From: Geothrix oryzae
GTDB taxonomy: Bacteria > Acidobacteriota > Holophagae > Holophagales > Holophagaceae
Reading direction: 5' to 3'
DNA length: 64,000 bases
Assembly: GCF_030295385.1 (NCBI RefSeq)
Contig: NZ_AP027079.1
Location: 434,001-498,000 of the forward strand
Position numbers and translations under genes: made by a program. This document shows positions 24,189 to 32,302 of this stretch, in pieces (positions within the stretch are counted from its first letter, which is position 1; each line of letters starts with the position of its first letter). Under the pieces are notes generated by a model. The model saw only the letters and a list, made by a program, of their open reading frames with translations. It was not told the DNA's origin and did no database searches.

Positions 24189-26414
24189 GGAGAGATGCTG
24201 CTTGACCACATCCACGACCTCGGGGAAGGCATCGAGGCCCAGTTCCTTCAGCCGCTCCAGGGTGGGCACGCCGTCCAGGGTCCAGCCGCGGCGGGTATAG
24301 ACGCTGTCCATGAGCTTGGAGAAGCGACCCGTGCGCCACTCGCGGTGAAGGGCCATCTTCTCCTCGGTGGTCTTGCCGGCGGGGTCGAGGCCCATTTCGG
24401 TGACGATCTGCTGGTCGTAGCGCTCGGCGCGGGATTCGTACTCTTCCTTCGTCACCGGGCCCAGGGACCGGTAGGGCGCCGCATCGTGCAGGCGGAGCCC
24501 CTTGCCCATGCGGATGTTGAACACGCGCTGGAAGTTGTAGACCTTCGCGGACTGCAGGATCAGGTCTTCCTTGGTGATCTTGATGCCCGTGGTGGCGCTG
24601 AAGAGGTCCACATAGTTCTGAACATGCTCGGGCACCTTGTGGGGCTCGGGCTGGGAGGCGTTGTCGGCGGGGACCACGTCGTTCCAGGGCAGCTTGCAGA
24701 AGCCGTTGAGGCCGAACCAGGTGCGGAACAGGGGGAAGTAGTAGAGCGCCTCGGCCTTGTCCTCGAAGGTGGGCAGCTGCTTGTTCACCATGTCCATGAA
24801 GATCAGCCAGGCCTCGTCGTGCTGGGGGCCCTTGTTGGTGAGCGCGTAGCCGCCCTGCTGGGCGAGGGATTCCTTCGACATGTACTGGGAGTACTCGAGG
24901 CCCTTGTTCTCCATGCCGATGTCGTTGATGAGCTGCGGATCGCCCCAGCCGTTCTTGATGAAGTGCTCCTTCATCTTCTTCACGCCCAGGCCGGCGATCT
25001 TGCCGAAGCCTTCACCGCGGGCCATCTGGTGCATCATCTCCAGGTCGGCCTCGGCGTTGCCCCAGGTCATCTCCAGGCCGCCGGTGCGCTCCTTGTTCAG
25101 GATGCCGCGCTGGTAGCACTCCATCACGAAAGCGGTGAGCGTGCCGTAGGTGATGGTGCAGATGCCGTAGGTGTCGCAGTAGAAGTTCAGCTCGAGCAGG
25201 TAGTCCGGATCGAAGACGCCGCAGTTGGAACCCAGGCCCGCCGCGTTCTCGTACTCGGGGCCGTCCACGGTGACCATGTGACCCTTGTAGGGGCCGGTCC
25301 TGAGCACCAGGCCGTCGGCGCCCTTGGCGCAGGCCATGGAACAGCCGTACCAGCAGCCGTCCACGGTGTGCTGGGTGCAGCGCTGCTGCCAGTAGCTGGA
25401 GTCGATCTTGTGGACATCCGGATGGGAGCCGAACTGGAAGTTGTGGACGGGCAGCAGGTCGTAGGCGTCCATGATCTCGACGATGTGGGCCGTGCCGTTG
25501 CGGCGCATCATGCACTGCGTGCCGTCGTTCTCGCGGATCTCCTTGTGGTACTTGATGCCGGTCTTGGCGATGGTCTCGGGGTCCGCCGGATGGTTGAGGT
25601 CGCCCGCGACCTTGGGGCCGCGCACCACGAGGGCGCGGATGCGCTTGTCCCGGAACACGGTGCCGATGCCGCCGCGCCCCGCCTGCTTGAAGCGGACGCA
25701 CTTGCGGCGGCGGTCATAGAAGGAGAAGTTCAGCATGCCGATGAGGCTGTGCTCGGCGGCCGCGCCCGTGGAGACCACGGAGATGTTCGGCAGATCCTTC
25801 TCGTTCTCGGCGTACATGTGCGTCAGCACTTCCGCGAGGACATGGCTGTCCACGGGATCGGTCGGAGCCTCCTCGATGCGGATGATGCCCTTCACGCCGT
25901 CGATGAACAGGATGATGTCCTTGTCGGACTTGCCCTGGAGTTCGAGGGCGTCGAAGCCCGAGAACTTCAACAGGGGGCCGTAGAAACCGCCCACATTGGA
26001 GTCGATGGGGATGTCGGTCTGGGGGGAGAGGCTCACCACCAGGGACTTGCCGGTGCCCGCGTACTGGGTGATGCCCGCCACGGGGCCGGGGCTGATGACG
26101 ATCTCGTTCTCGGGGTCATTCCAGCGGGTCGTGGGCTTGACCGCGTTCCAGAGGTGGTAGAGCCCGAAACCGCGGCCGCCGATGAAAACATCCTTCATCT
26201 GCTGGGTGACGGGCTTCTCGGTGATCTCGTGGGTGCCCACATTCACATAGAGCGTACGGTTGGTGTAGCCCTTGTCCGGCAGGCTGGGCGCGTAGGTGAT
26301 CTCCTTCAGCACCTTGTGCGCGGCCTTGATGGCTTCGAGGCCCTCGAGGTATTCCGTGCGCTGGGTGTAGTCGATGTCCATCACTTTGCTGGGGTCGAAA
26401 ACGAGCTGGCTCAT
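24186..26414 (-). CDS. Tungsten-dependent aldehyde:ferredoxin oxidoreductase family protein
   Basis: A 742-residue member of the AOR family, which oxidises aldehydes to acids using a tungsto-bispterin and one 4Fe-4S cluster. An N-terminal AOR domain (about 55-265) includes VFIGGRGFGLYHLW and SVVSTGAAAEHSLIG. Likely cluster cysteines are C354, C358 and C362 in GCWYGCSMACAKG and C573 in LNGFCKLPW. The first spacing is C-x3-C, where the classical enzymes have C-x2-C. It is about 100 residues longer than archaeal AOR, with about 50 extra residues at the N-terminus. BamB-type benzoyl-CoA reductase subunits belong to the same superfamily and cannot be excluded. Neighbours (tungstate transporter, polyferredoxin, ThiS-like) strongly support a tungsten enzyme. 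Confidence 0.85.
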   Translation of the reverse strand: MSQLVFDPSKVMDIDYTQRTEYLEGLEAIKAAHKVLKEITYAPSLPDKGYTNRTLYVNVGTHEITEKPVTQQMKDVFIGGRGFGLYHLWNAVKPTTRWNDPENEIVISPGPVAGITQYAGTGKSLVVSLSPQTDIPIDSNVGGFYGPLLKFSGFDALELQGKSDKDIILFIDGVKGIIRIEEAPTDPVDSHVLAEVLTHMYAENEKDLPNISVVSTGAAAEHSLIGMLNFSFYDRRRKCVRFKQAGRGGIGTVFRDKRIRALVVRGPKVAGDLNHPADPETIAKTGIKYHKEIRENDGTQCMMRRNGTAHIVEIMDAYDLLPVHNFQFGSHPDVHKIDSSYWQQRCTQHTVDGCWYGCSMACAKGADGLVLRTGPYKGHMVTVDGPEYENAAGLGSNCGVFDPDYLLELNFYCDTYGICTITYGTLTAFVMECYQRGILNKERTGGLEMTWGNAEADLEMMHQMARGEGFGKIAGLGVKKMKEHFIKNGWGDPQLINDIGMENKGLEYSQYMSKESLAQQGGYALTNKGPQHDEAWLIFMDMVNKQLPTFEDKAEALYYFPLFRTWFGLNGFCKLPWNDVVPADNASQPEPHKVPEHVQNYVDLFSATTGIKITKEDLILQSAKVYNFQRVFNIRMGKGLRLHDAAPYRSLGPVTKEEYESRAERYDQQIVTEMGLDPAGKTTEEKMALHREWRTGRFSKLMDSVYTRRGWTLDGVPTLERLKELGLDAFPEVVDVVKQHLS

Positions 26415-26430
26415 GGGTCGCTCCTAAGGC

Positions 26431-26853
26431 TCAGATGATCCGAACGGCCGGCTCGGGGACTTCCACGATGGAGAGGGCGCCGTGGGGGCAGACCTTCACG
26501 CAGATGCCGCACGAGGTGCACTTGTGGGGCACGATCCAATCGGGATTCCGCATGAAGGCCTCCTTCTCGCAGAAGCCGATGCACATGTAGCAGCCCACGC
26601 AGAGCTGCTTGTCGATCATCACCACGCCCAGCTTGTTGCGCTTCAGGGCCTCGGTGGGGCAGACCACCACGCAGTCGCCGCACTGGTCACAGAGGACGGC
26701 CTTGCCGCCGCCCTCCTCGTAGGCCTTGATCTGGAGGGCCGCCTGGGCGGGGTCATCCACCTTGAAGACCTTGATGGCGCACTCCATCTCACACTCGTGA
26801 TTGCAGTTGCGCCCCGCATCACACTTCTGGAAGTCGATCACCAGCTGTTTCAT
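26431..26853 (-). CDS. Polyferredoxin (four-cluster) electron carrier for AOR
   Basis: A 140-residue iron-sulfur protein with three classical CxxCxxCxxxC sets (C55-65, C85-95, C112-122) and an N-terminal set with unusual spacing (C11, C17, C21, C25). It can hold up to four 4Fe-4S clusters. It lies 16 bp upstream of the AOR gene and is the probable redox partner or small subunit, as in two- or three-subunit bacterial AORs. ATG 26853 has GGAGG about 9 bases upstream. An ATG at 26883 is less likely. Confidence 0.85.
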   Translation of the reverse strand: MKQLVIDFQKCDAGRNCNHECEMECAIKVFKVDDPAQAALQIKAYEEGGGKAVLCDQCGDCVVVCPTEALKRNKLGVVMIDKQLCVGCYMCIGFCEKEAFMRNPDWIVPHKCTSCGICVKVCPHGALSIVEVPEPAVRII

Positions 26854-26881
26854 GGCTCGGGAGCCTCCGACATTCGGATCC

Positions 26882-26898
26882 ATTGACTACACGTCAAT
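26882..26898. promoter_or_regulatory. Inverted repeat upstream of the ferredoxin-AOR genes
   Basis: ATTGAC and GTCAAT flank TACAC. On the minus strand TTGACG could be a -35 element with a poor -10 (AATGTC) 17 bases on. This suggests a regulated internal promoter for the ferredoxin-AOR genes. Confidence 0.4.
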
Positions 26899-26964
26899 CC
26901 GGAGTGGCCATGCCACCCCAGTTGTGAGGCTAGTCCGCGCCCAGGGCCCCCGCAATGGACGCGG

Positions 26965-28083
26965 TCACACTTCGGCGTCGAGGCCTTCCCGGCGGATGAG
27001 GTGGGCGGCGGTGGCCTTGAAGGAGGCCACCACGGGGCTCCCCGGTTCAAGGCCAAGCTCTGCCAGGGATTGCGAGGTGACGAAGGCCGCCAGGAAGAAT
27101 CCGCAATCCAGCTCGACCTTGAAGAAGGGGCCCCGGGGAATGACCTTCGTCACAGTCCCCTGGAAGGCGTTTCGGGCGCTGCTGGATTTGTCGGTCTGTA
27201 AAGAAAGGGCCACATGTTCGGGGCGGATGCCCACCAGGGCGGTCTGGCCGGGCTGGGCCTCGCCCATGGCCAGCACCTCGCGGCCCCCCGCGCCCTTTCC
27301 GAGCTGCAGGGTCAGCAGGCCTTCGCGGCAGGCCGCCACCCGGCCTTTGAGCAGCGTTTCCATCCCCACGAAGGCGGCCACGAAGGGATCCTGGGGGTGG
27401 TTCATGACTTCGCGGAGGCCCCCGGTCTGGAGGAGGGCGCCCTCCCTCATCACGGCCAGGCGGTGCGCCAGGCGGGCGGCCTCCCCGTGGTCGTGGGTGG
27501 AGAAGACCGCCGTGCAGCCGGCCTCGGCCAGGATGTGCCCCAGGTCGTCCAGGAGCCCGTCGCGGGTGTGGGCGTCCAGGGCGCTGAAGGGTTCGTCCAG
27601 GAAGAGGATCTCCGGCTCCAGCACGAGGGCCCGGGCCAGGGCGGTGCGCTGGGCCTCGCCCCCGGAGAGGTGCCGGGCCGACCGGTCGAGCAGGTCCCCG
27701 ATGCCCAGGCGCTGGGCCCAGGCCAGGACCCGGGGCGCGCGCTCCCCGGCGGGAAGGCCCCGCAGCTTCAGGCCGGCGCCGATGTTCTGGGCCACGGTGG
27801 CGTCGAAGAGCAGGGGATCCTGGAAGACCATGGTCATCCGGCGGCGGTAGGCCTCCCGGTCTGAGCGGGACCGGAGCTCGGTGCCCTTGAAGCGGAGGCT
27901 TCCCTGGGACAGGGGCAGGAGGCCCGCCAGGGCCAGCATCAGGGTGCTCTTTCCGGCGCCGTTGGGGCCCATGAGGGCCAGGACCTCGCCCGCGCGCAGG
28001 TCCAGCCCGGGGACGGCCAGGACCTGGACGCGGCCCCGATGGACCTGGAGGTTCCGCGCCTCCAGCAGGACCGCCCGGCTCAT
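26965..28083 (-). CDS. tupC: Tungstate ABC transporter, ATP-binding protein
   Basis: A 372-residue ABC ATPase: Walker A GPNGAGKST, signature LSGGEAQRTALARAL, Walker B ILFLDEP and the switch His in FSTHDH. About 110 C-terminal residues form a regulatory domain of TOBE/MOP type. ATG 28083 overlaps the permease stop (ATGA), so the two are translationally coupled. The tungstate assignment comes from the TupA and TupB neighbours; molybdate transport would be the alternative. Confidence 0.85.
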   Translation of the reverse strand: MSRAVLLEARNLQVHRGRVQVLAVPGLDLRAGEVLALMGPNGAGKSTLMLALAGLLPLSQGSLRFKGTELRSRSDREAYRRRMTMVFQDPLLFDATVAQNIGAGLKLRGLPAGERAPRVLAWAQRLGIGDLLDRSARHLSGGEAQRTALARALVLEPEILFLDEPFSALDAHTRDGLLDDLGHILAEAGCTAVFSTHDHGEAARLAHRLAVMREGALLQTGGLREVMNHPQDPFVAAFVGMETLLKGRVAACREGLLTLQLGKGAGGREVLAMGEAQPGQTALVGIRPEHVALSLQTDKSSSARNAFQGTVTKVIPRGPFFKVELDCGFFLAAFVTSQSLAELGLEPGSPVVASFKATAAHLIRREGLDAEV

Positions 28084-28778
28084 CGGGGCCGGTCCCGCTG
28101 CTGGACATGGGTCAGCACCGCGTTCACGGAGAAGGCCAGGATCAGCAGGATGATGCTGAGGGCGAAGGCCACCTCGAAATTGCCGCGGCCCGTCTCCATC
28201 ACGGTGGCTGTCGTCAGCACCCGCGTCTGGCCTTTGATGTTGCCGCCCACCATGATGGAGGCGCCCACTTCGGAAATGACGCCGCCGAAGCCCGCCATCA
28301 CGGCGGCCAGCAGGGGCAGGCGGGCCTCCTTCAGCAGCAGCCACACCATCTGGGGCCGCGAGGCGCCCAGGGCGAGGATCTGCAGGCGCAGGCCCGGCGG
28401 CAGGTGCTGGAGGGCCGAGAGGCTGATGCCCGCGATGATGGGCGAGGCGATGACGGCCTGGGCGAGGATCATGGCGCTCGGCGTGTAGAGGATCTCCAGG
28501 AAGCCCAGGGGCCCGCTGCGCCACAGCAGCACGGTCACGAAGAGGCCCACCACCACGGGGGGCAGGCCCATGCCCGTGTTCAGCAGGGCGATGACCAGGC
28601 GCTTGCCCGGGAATTCGTTGAGGGCCACGGGCACGGCGATGCCCAGTCCGATGACCAGGCTGATGAGCGTGGCGGCGCCCGAGACCTGGAGGGAGAGCAG
28701 GGTGACCCGGAGGACTTCCGGGTCCAGCGTGAGCAACAGCTCCAGCGCTTTCCGGAGGCCCTCCCAGATCAGATCCAT
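28080..28778 (-). CDS. tupB: Tungstate ABC transporter, permease
   Basis: A 232-residue inner-membrane permease with about five to six helices. It has the EAA-type coupling loop (LGASRPQMVWLLLKEARLPLLAAV) and the TupB/WtpB-like stretch ISEVGASIMVGGNIKGQTRVLTT. It overlaps tupC by four bases and starts 19 bp after pruA. With TupA and TupC it forms a high-affinity oxyanion importer. Confidence 0.87.
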   Translation of the reverse strand: MDLIWEGLRKALELLLTLDPEVLRVTLLSLQVSGAATLISLVIGLGIAVPVALNEFPGKRLVIALLNTGMGLPPVVVGLFVTVLLWRSGPLGFLEILYTPSAMILAQAVIASPIIAGISLSALQHLPPGLRLQILALGASRPQMVWLLLKEARLPLLAAVMAGFGGVISEVGASIMVGGNIKGQTRVLTTATVMETGRGNFEVAFALSIILLILAFSVNAVLTHVQQRDRPR

Positions 28779-28797
28779 AGCCCCCTATTGTTCTTGG

Positions 28798-30429
28798 TCA
28801 TTCCGCTTCGAGGAAGGGGAACTTGATGTCCGCGGGCGGCGTGAAGCTCTCCTTGATGGTGCGCGGGGAGGTCCAGCGGATCAGGTTCAGGAAGCTGCCG
28901 GCCTTGTCGTTGGTGCCCGAGGCCCGGGAACCGCCGAAGGGCTGGTGGCCGACCACGGCGCCCGTGGGCTTGTCGTTGATGTAGAAGTTCCCCGCCGTGT
29001 TGGCCAGCGCCTCGGTGAGGTGGTTGATCACATAGCGGTCACGGGCGAAGATCGCGCCGGTGAGGGCGTAGGGCGAGGTCTCGTCCAGGATCTTCAGCGT
29101 CTCGTCGAGCTGGGCGTCGTCGTAGACGAAGATGGTGACCACGGGGGCGAAGATCTCCTCCTCCATGCTCACGAACTTGGGATTGGTGGTGAGGATGAGC
29201 GTGGGCTCGATGAACCAGCCCTTGGACTTGTCGCCCTTGCCGCCGGCGAGGATCTCCGCGTCCTTCGCATTCCGGGCCAGCTCGATGTACTTCATCGTGT
29301 TGTCGAAGGCGGCCTCGTCGATGACCGCGTTGAAGTAGTTCCGGAAGTCACGCACATCGCCCATGCGGATCTCGGCGAGCAGCCCGAGGAGCCGCTCCTT
29401 CAGCTCGGGCCAGCGGGAGGCGGGGGCATAGACCCGGGAGCAGGCCGAGCACTTCTGGCCCTGGTATTCGAAGCCCGCGCGCACGATGGCGGCAGCGGTC
29501 TGGGCCACATCGCCGGACTGGTGCATGAAGACATAGTCCTTGCCGCCGGTCTCGCCCACGATGCGGGGGTAGCTGCGGTAGCGCTCCAGGTTGCCGCTGA
29601 TGGTCTTCCACATGCTGTTGAAGACGCCCGTGGAGCCGGTGAAGTGCAGACCCGCGAAGTTCCGGTCCTCCAGCGCGACCTTGCCGATCATGGAGCCCCG
29701 GCCGGGGACGAAGTTGATGACGCCATCCGGCAGCCCGGCTTCCTTGTAGAGCTGCATGAGGTAGTAGTTCGACAGGATGGAGGTGGAGGCGGGCTTCCAC
29801 ACCACCGTGTTGCCCATGATGGCGGGGGCCGTGGGCAGGTTCGCGGCGATGGCGGTGAAGTTGAAGGGCGTCACGGCGAAGACGAAGCCCTCCAGCGCGC
29901 GGTAGTGGACGCGGTTCCACACATGCGGATCGGAGATGGGCTGCTGGCGGTAGATCTGCTCCATGAACCCGGCATTGAAGCGCAGGAAGTCGGCCGTTTC
30001 GCAGGTGCTGTCGATCTCCGCCTGGAAGGCGCTCTTCGACTGGTTCAGCATCGTGGCGGCGTTCAGGATGTAGCGGTACTTCGAGGAGATGAGGCTACCC
30101 ATCTTGTGGAAGATGGCCGCACGATCCTCCCAGGGCGTGGCCTCCCAGGCCTTCTTGGCGGCCATGGCGGCGTCGATGGCCATGCGGACTTCCGCTTCGC
30201 CGGCCTCGTGGAAGCGCGCGAGGACATGCCCGTGGTCGTGGGGGCAGACGGCCTTCTGGGTCTTTCCGGTGCGGACTTCCTGGCCGCCGATGATGAGCGG
30301 GATGTCCAGCTCAAGGTGGTACTGGCGCTCCAGTTCAGCCTTCAGGAGGGCGCGTTCCCGGGTTCCGGGGGCATAGGGATTGATGGGCTCATTGACGGAT
30401 TCGGGCAGGCTGAAGATGGCGTTGGACAT
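28798..30429 (-). CDS. pruA: L-glutamate gamma-semialdehyde dehydrogenase (ALDH4 type)
   Basis: It oxidises glutamate semialdehyde (from proline via pyrroline-5-carboxylate) to glutamate. At 543 residues it is the single-function form resembling human ALDH4A1. It has NFTAIAANLPTAPAIMGNTVVWKP for cofactor binding, Glu293 in IVGETGGKDYV, nucleophile Cys327 in EYQGQKCSACSR and the C-terminal QPFGGSRASGTNDKAGS. No proline dehydrogenase gene is seen in the window. It lies between tupA and tupB with gaps of 23 and 19 bp, an unexpected place for a proline gene. Confidence 0.9.
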   Translation of the reverse strand: MSNAIFSLPESVNEPINPYAPGTRERALLKAELERQYHLELDIPLIIGGQEVRTGKTQKAVCPHDHGHVLARFHEAGEAEVRMAIDAAMAAKKAWEATPWEDRAAIFHKMGSLISSKYRYILNAATMLNQSKSAFQAEIDSTCETADFLRFNAGFMEQIYRQQPISDPHVWNRVHYRALEGFVFAVTPFNFTAIAANLPTAPAIMGNTVVWKPASTSILSNYYLMQLYKEAGLPDGVINFVPGRGSMIGKVALEDRNFAGLHFTGSTGVFNSMWKTISGNLERYRSYPRIVGETGGKDYVFMHQSGDVAQTAAAIVRAGFEYQGQKCSACSRVYAPASRWPELKERLLGLLAEIRMGDVRDFRNYFNAVIDEAAFDNTMKYIELARNAKDAEILAGGKGDKSKGWFIEPTLILTTNPKFVSMEEEIFAPVVTIFVYDDAQLDETLKILDETSPYALTGAIFARDRYVINHLTEALANTAGNFYINDKPTGAVVGHQPFGGSRASGTNDKAGSFLNLIRWTSPRTIKESFTPPADIKFPFLEAE

Positions 30430-30452
30430 GGGAATCCCTCCGTCCGGCAGGC

Positions 30453-31289
30453 CTACTCCGGCTTGCCGGCATCAGGAAAGAATAGCGGCGAGCCAAAAGT
30501 ACCGATTCCGAAATCTTTGATCACGGCCTGCGCGTCTTTCGACACCAGGAAGTCAGCAAAGGCGCGGGCTCCGGCGGCATTCACCTTGGAGAACCGGGCC
30601 GGGTTTACCTCGATGACATGGTAGACATTCAAGAGCGAGGCATCACCTTCGCCGAGGATCTCCAGCCCGAGCTTTTTCCGCAGGGCCAGGTAGGTGCCCC
30701 GATCTGACAAAGTGTAAGCCCGCTTCTCGGAGGCCACGGACAGGGTCTGCCCCATGCCGAGGCCCGTCTGCTGGTACCAGGCCTTGCCTTCGGGATCGAG
30801 GCCGGCGGCCTTCCAGAGCTTCTTCTCCTGGGCGTGGGTGCCGGAGTTGTCGCCCCGGGAGATGAAGAGGGCCGACCCCGTGCCGATGGCCTGCAGGGCC
30901 GCGGCCGCGGGTCTCCGCCGGATGCCCGCGGGGTCGGTGGCGGGCCCCAGGAGGATGAAGTCGTTGTGCATGACGAGGCGGCGGTTCACGCCGGAGCCTT
31001 CGGCCACCAGGGCCTTTTCCGCCTCCGGGGAGTGCACCAGCAGGACATCGGCCTCACCCTTCTTGCCCATGGCGATGGCCTGCCCGGAACCCACGGCGAT
31101 GGTCTTCACCACGAAGCCGGTCTGCTGCTCGAAGCGCGGGATGAGGGCGTCCAGGAGGCCCGAGTCCTGGGTGCTGGTGGTGGTGGCCAGGAGGATGACC
31201 TTGGAGGTCGGCGGCGCCGCCACGAGGGCCGCGCCGGGGAGGGTGGCCATGAGGGCCAAGGTCCAGCCAAGGAATGAACGACGATGCAT
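30453..31289 (-). CDS. tupA: Tungstate-binding periplasmic protein
   Basis: A solute-binding protein of 278 residues. The signal peptide (HRRSFLGWTLALMATLPGAALVAA) has a twin-arginine look (RRSFLG). The mature start ILLATTTSTQDSGLLDALIP carries the TTTS oxyanion motif of TupA, and SRGDNSGTHAQEKKLW follows further on. It delivers tungstate to TupBC. ATG 31289 has GGAGG upstream. It is the first gene of a seven-gene same-strand run that ends with the ThiS-like protein. Confidence 0.88.
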   Translation of the reverse strand: MHRRSFLGWTLALMATLPGAALVAAPPTSKVILLATTTSTQDSGLLDALIPRFEQQTGFVVKTIAVGSGQAIAMGKKGEADVLLVHSPEAEKALVAEGSGVNRRLVMHNDFILLGPATDPAGIRRRPAAAALQAIGTGSALFISRGDNSGTHAQEKKLWKAAGLDPEGKAWYQQTGLGMGQTLSVASEKRAYTLSDRGTYLALRKKLGLEILGEGDASLLNVYHVIEVNPARFSKVNAAGARAFADFLVSKDAQAVIKDFGIGTFGSPLFFPDAGKPE

Positions 31290-31361
31290 GGCGTCCTCCG
31301 GAAGGGCCAGTTTCGCATGCGTGATCCTGCATGGGGATGCCGGTGCTGGTACAACGGGGGG

Positions 31362-31805
31362 ATGGATCCCCTCTCCGGCCGCCCCGGGAAGCCGGGCCCC
31401 CTGCGGGCTCTGCTGTTCCCCCCAACGCCGCGCTTCTTCCCCTGGGCGCGACCCGCCCAACTGGTTCTCCGCAGCCTCCACATCGCCGCCATGGCCCTGG
31501 TGCTGGGGGCGATCCCCTTCGGCGCCGGCTATCACGCCCTCCGCCTGCCGATCCTCCTCACGTTGGGCAGCGGGATCCTGCTCCTGGCCATCGACCTGGC
31601 CCGGGATGCGGCCATCCTCACCCAGGGCAGCGGCGTGGCGGTGCTGGTGAAGCTGGCCCTGCTGGGCATGGGCGTCCTCCAGCCCGAGGCCCGACTGCCC
31701 TGGTACCTGGCGGCCACGCTGGTGGCCTCGGTGGGCTCCCACATGCCGGGCTCCTGGCGGCATTTCTCGTTCCTGCACTGGAAGGTCCTGCGGTACCCCG
31801 ACTGA
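31362..31805 (+). CDS. Small integral membrane protein, unknown
   Basis: A 147-residue protein with about four hydrophobic helices (VLRSLHIAAMALVLGAIPFG, LPILLTLGSGILLLAI, GVAVLVKLALLGMGVL, LPWYLAATLVASVGSHM) and the polar end SHMPGSWRHFSFLHWK. No family recognised. The start is uncertain: ATG 31362 has a G-run directly before it, and ATG 31317 has GGAAGGG. It is divergent from tupA and about 65 bp upstream of the DUF488 gene. Confidence 0.55.
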   Translation: MDPLSGRPGKPGPLRALLFPPTPRFFPWARPAQLVLRSLHIAAMALVLGAIPFGAGYHALRLPILLTLGSGILLLAIDLARDAAILTQGSGVAVLVKLALLGMGVLQPEARLPWYLAATLVASVGSHMPGSWRHFSFLHWKVLRYPD

Positions 31806-31870
31806 GGAGCGGCCCGGACCGGGCGAACGGGGGATCATGGATCAGGGCAAGTCCCCCTGGAGGAGGTGCC

Positions 31871-32257
31871 ATGGCCATTCGGGTGGTTCGTCTGGGTACG
31901 CCGCGGGCACCGGGGGAGGGCCTTCGGCTCGGCACCGTGCGGCGGCCCCCCCGGGGGGTGCCGAAGGCCGAGTTCGCCTCCCGCGACTTCTACGACCTGT
32001 GGCTGCCCGAGGCTGCGCCCAGCGAGGAGCTGGTGAAAACGGCCCAGGCCGCCGCCAGCGACCGGGACTGGGCCGCGTTCCGGAAGAAATACCGCGCGGA
32101 GATGGGGCAGCCCGAGAAGGCGCGGCTCCTGGACCTGCTGGCGGCGCTGTCGCATCAGACCGACCTGGCCGTGGGGTGCTACTGCGAGGACGAAGCGCAT
32201 TGCCACCGCTCCGTGCTGCAGGAGCTGCTGGCGGAGCGGGGCGCGGTCATCCGCTGA
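31871..32257 (+). CDS. DUF488 family protein
   Basis: A 128-residue cytoplasmic protein with the DUF488 landmarks: LGTVRRPPRGVPK near the start, FYDLWLPEAAPSEELV, WAAFRKKYRAEM, LLDLLAALS and the cysteine motif VGCYCEDEAHCHRSVL. Function unknown; the CxC...C residues suggest metal binding or redox chemistry. ATG 31871 has AGGAGGTG upstream. Confidence 0.85.
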   Translation: MAIRVVRLGTPRAPGEGLRLGTVRRPPRGVPKAEFASRDFYDLWLPEAAPSEELVKTAQAAASDRDWAAFRKKYRAEMGQPEKARLLDLLAALSHQTDLAVGCYCEDEAHCHRSVLQELLAERGAVIR

Positions 32258-32302
32258 GGCGGGCCCGAAGGCATGCCACACTAAGGCGACCCCGAGGTAT
32301 CC

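Noticed and set aside
24195-26438. 747-codon open frame on the plus strand, antisense to the AOR gene
   Set aside because: High-GC sequence keeps opposite frames open. The product is a low-complexity His/Leu/Val/Gly-rich string with no domain, and the minus strand is a clear AOR gene.
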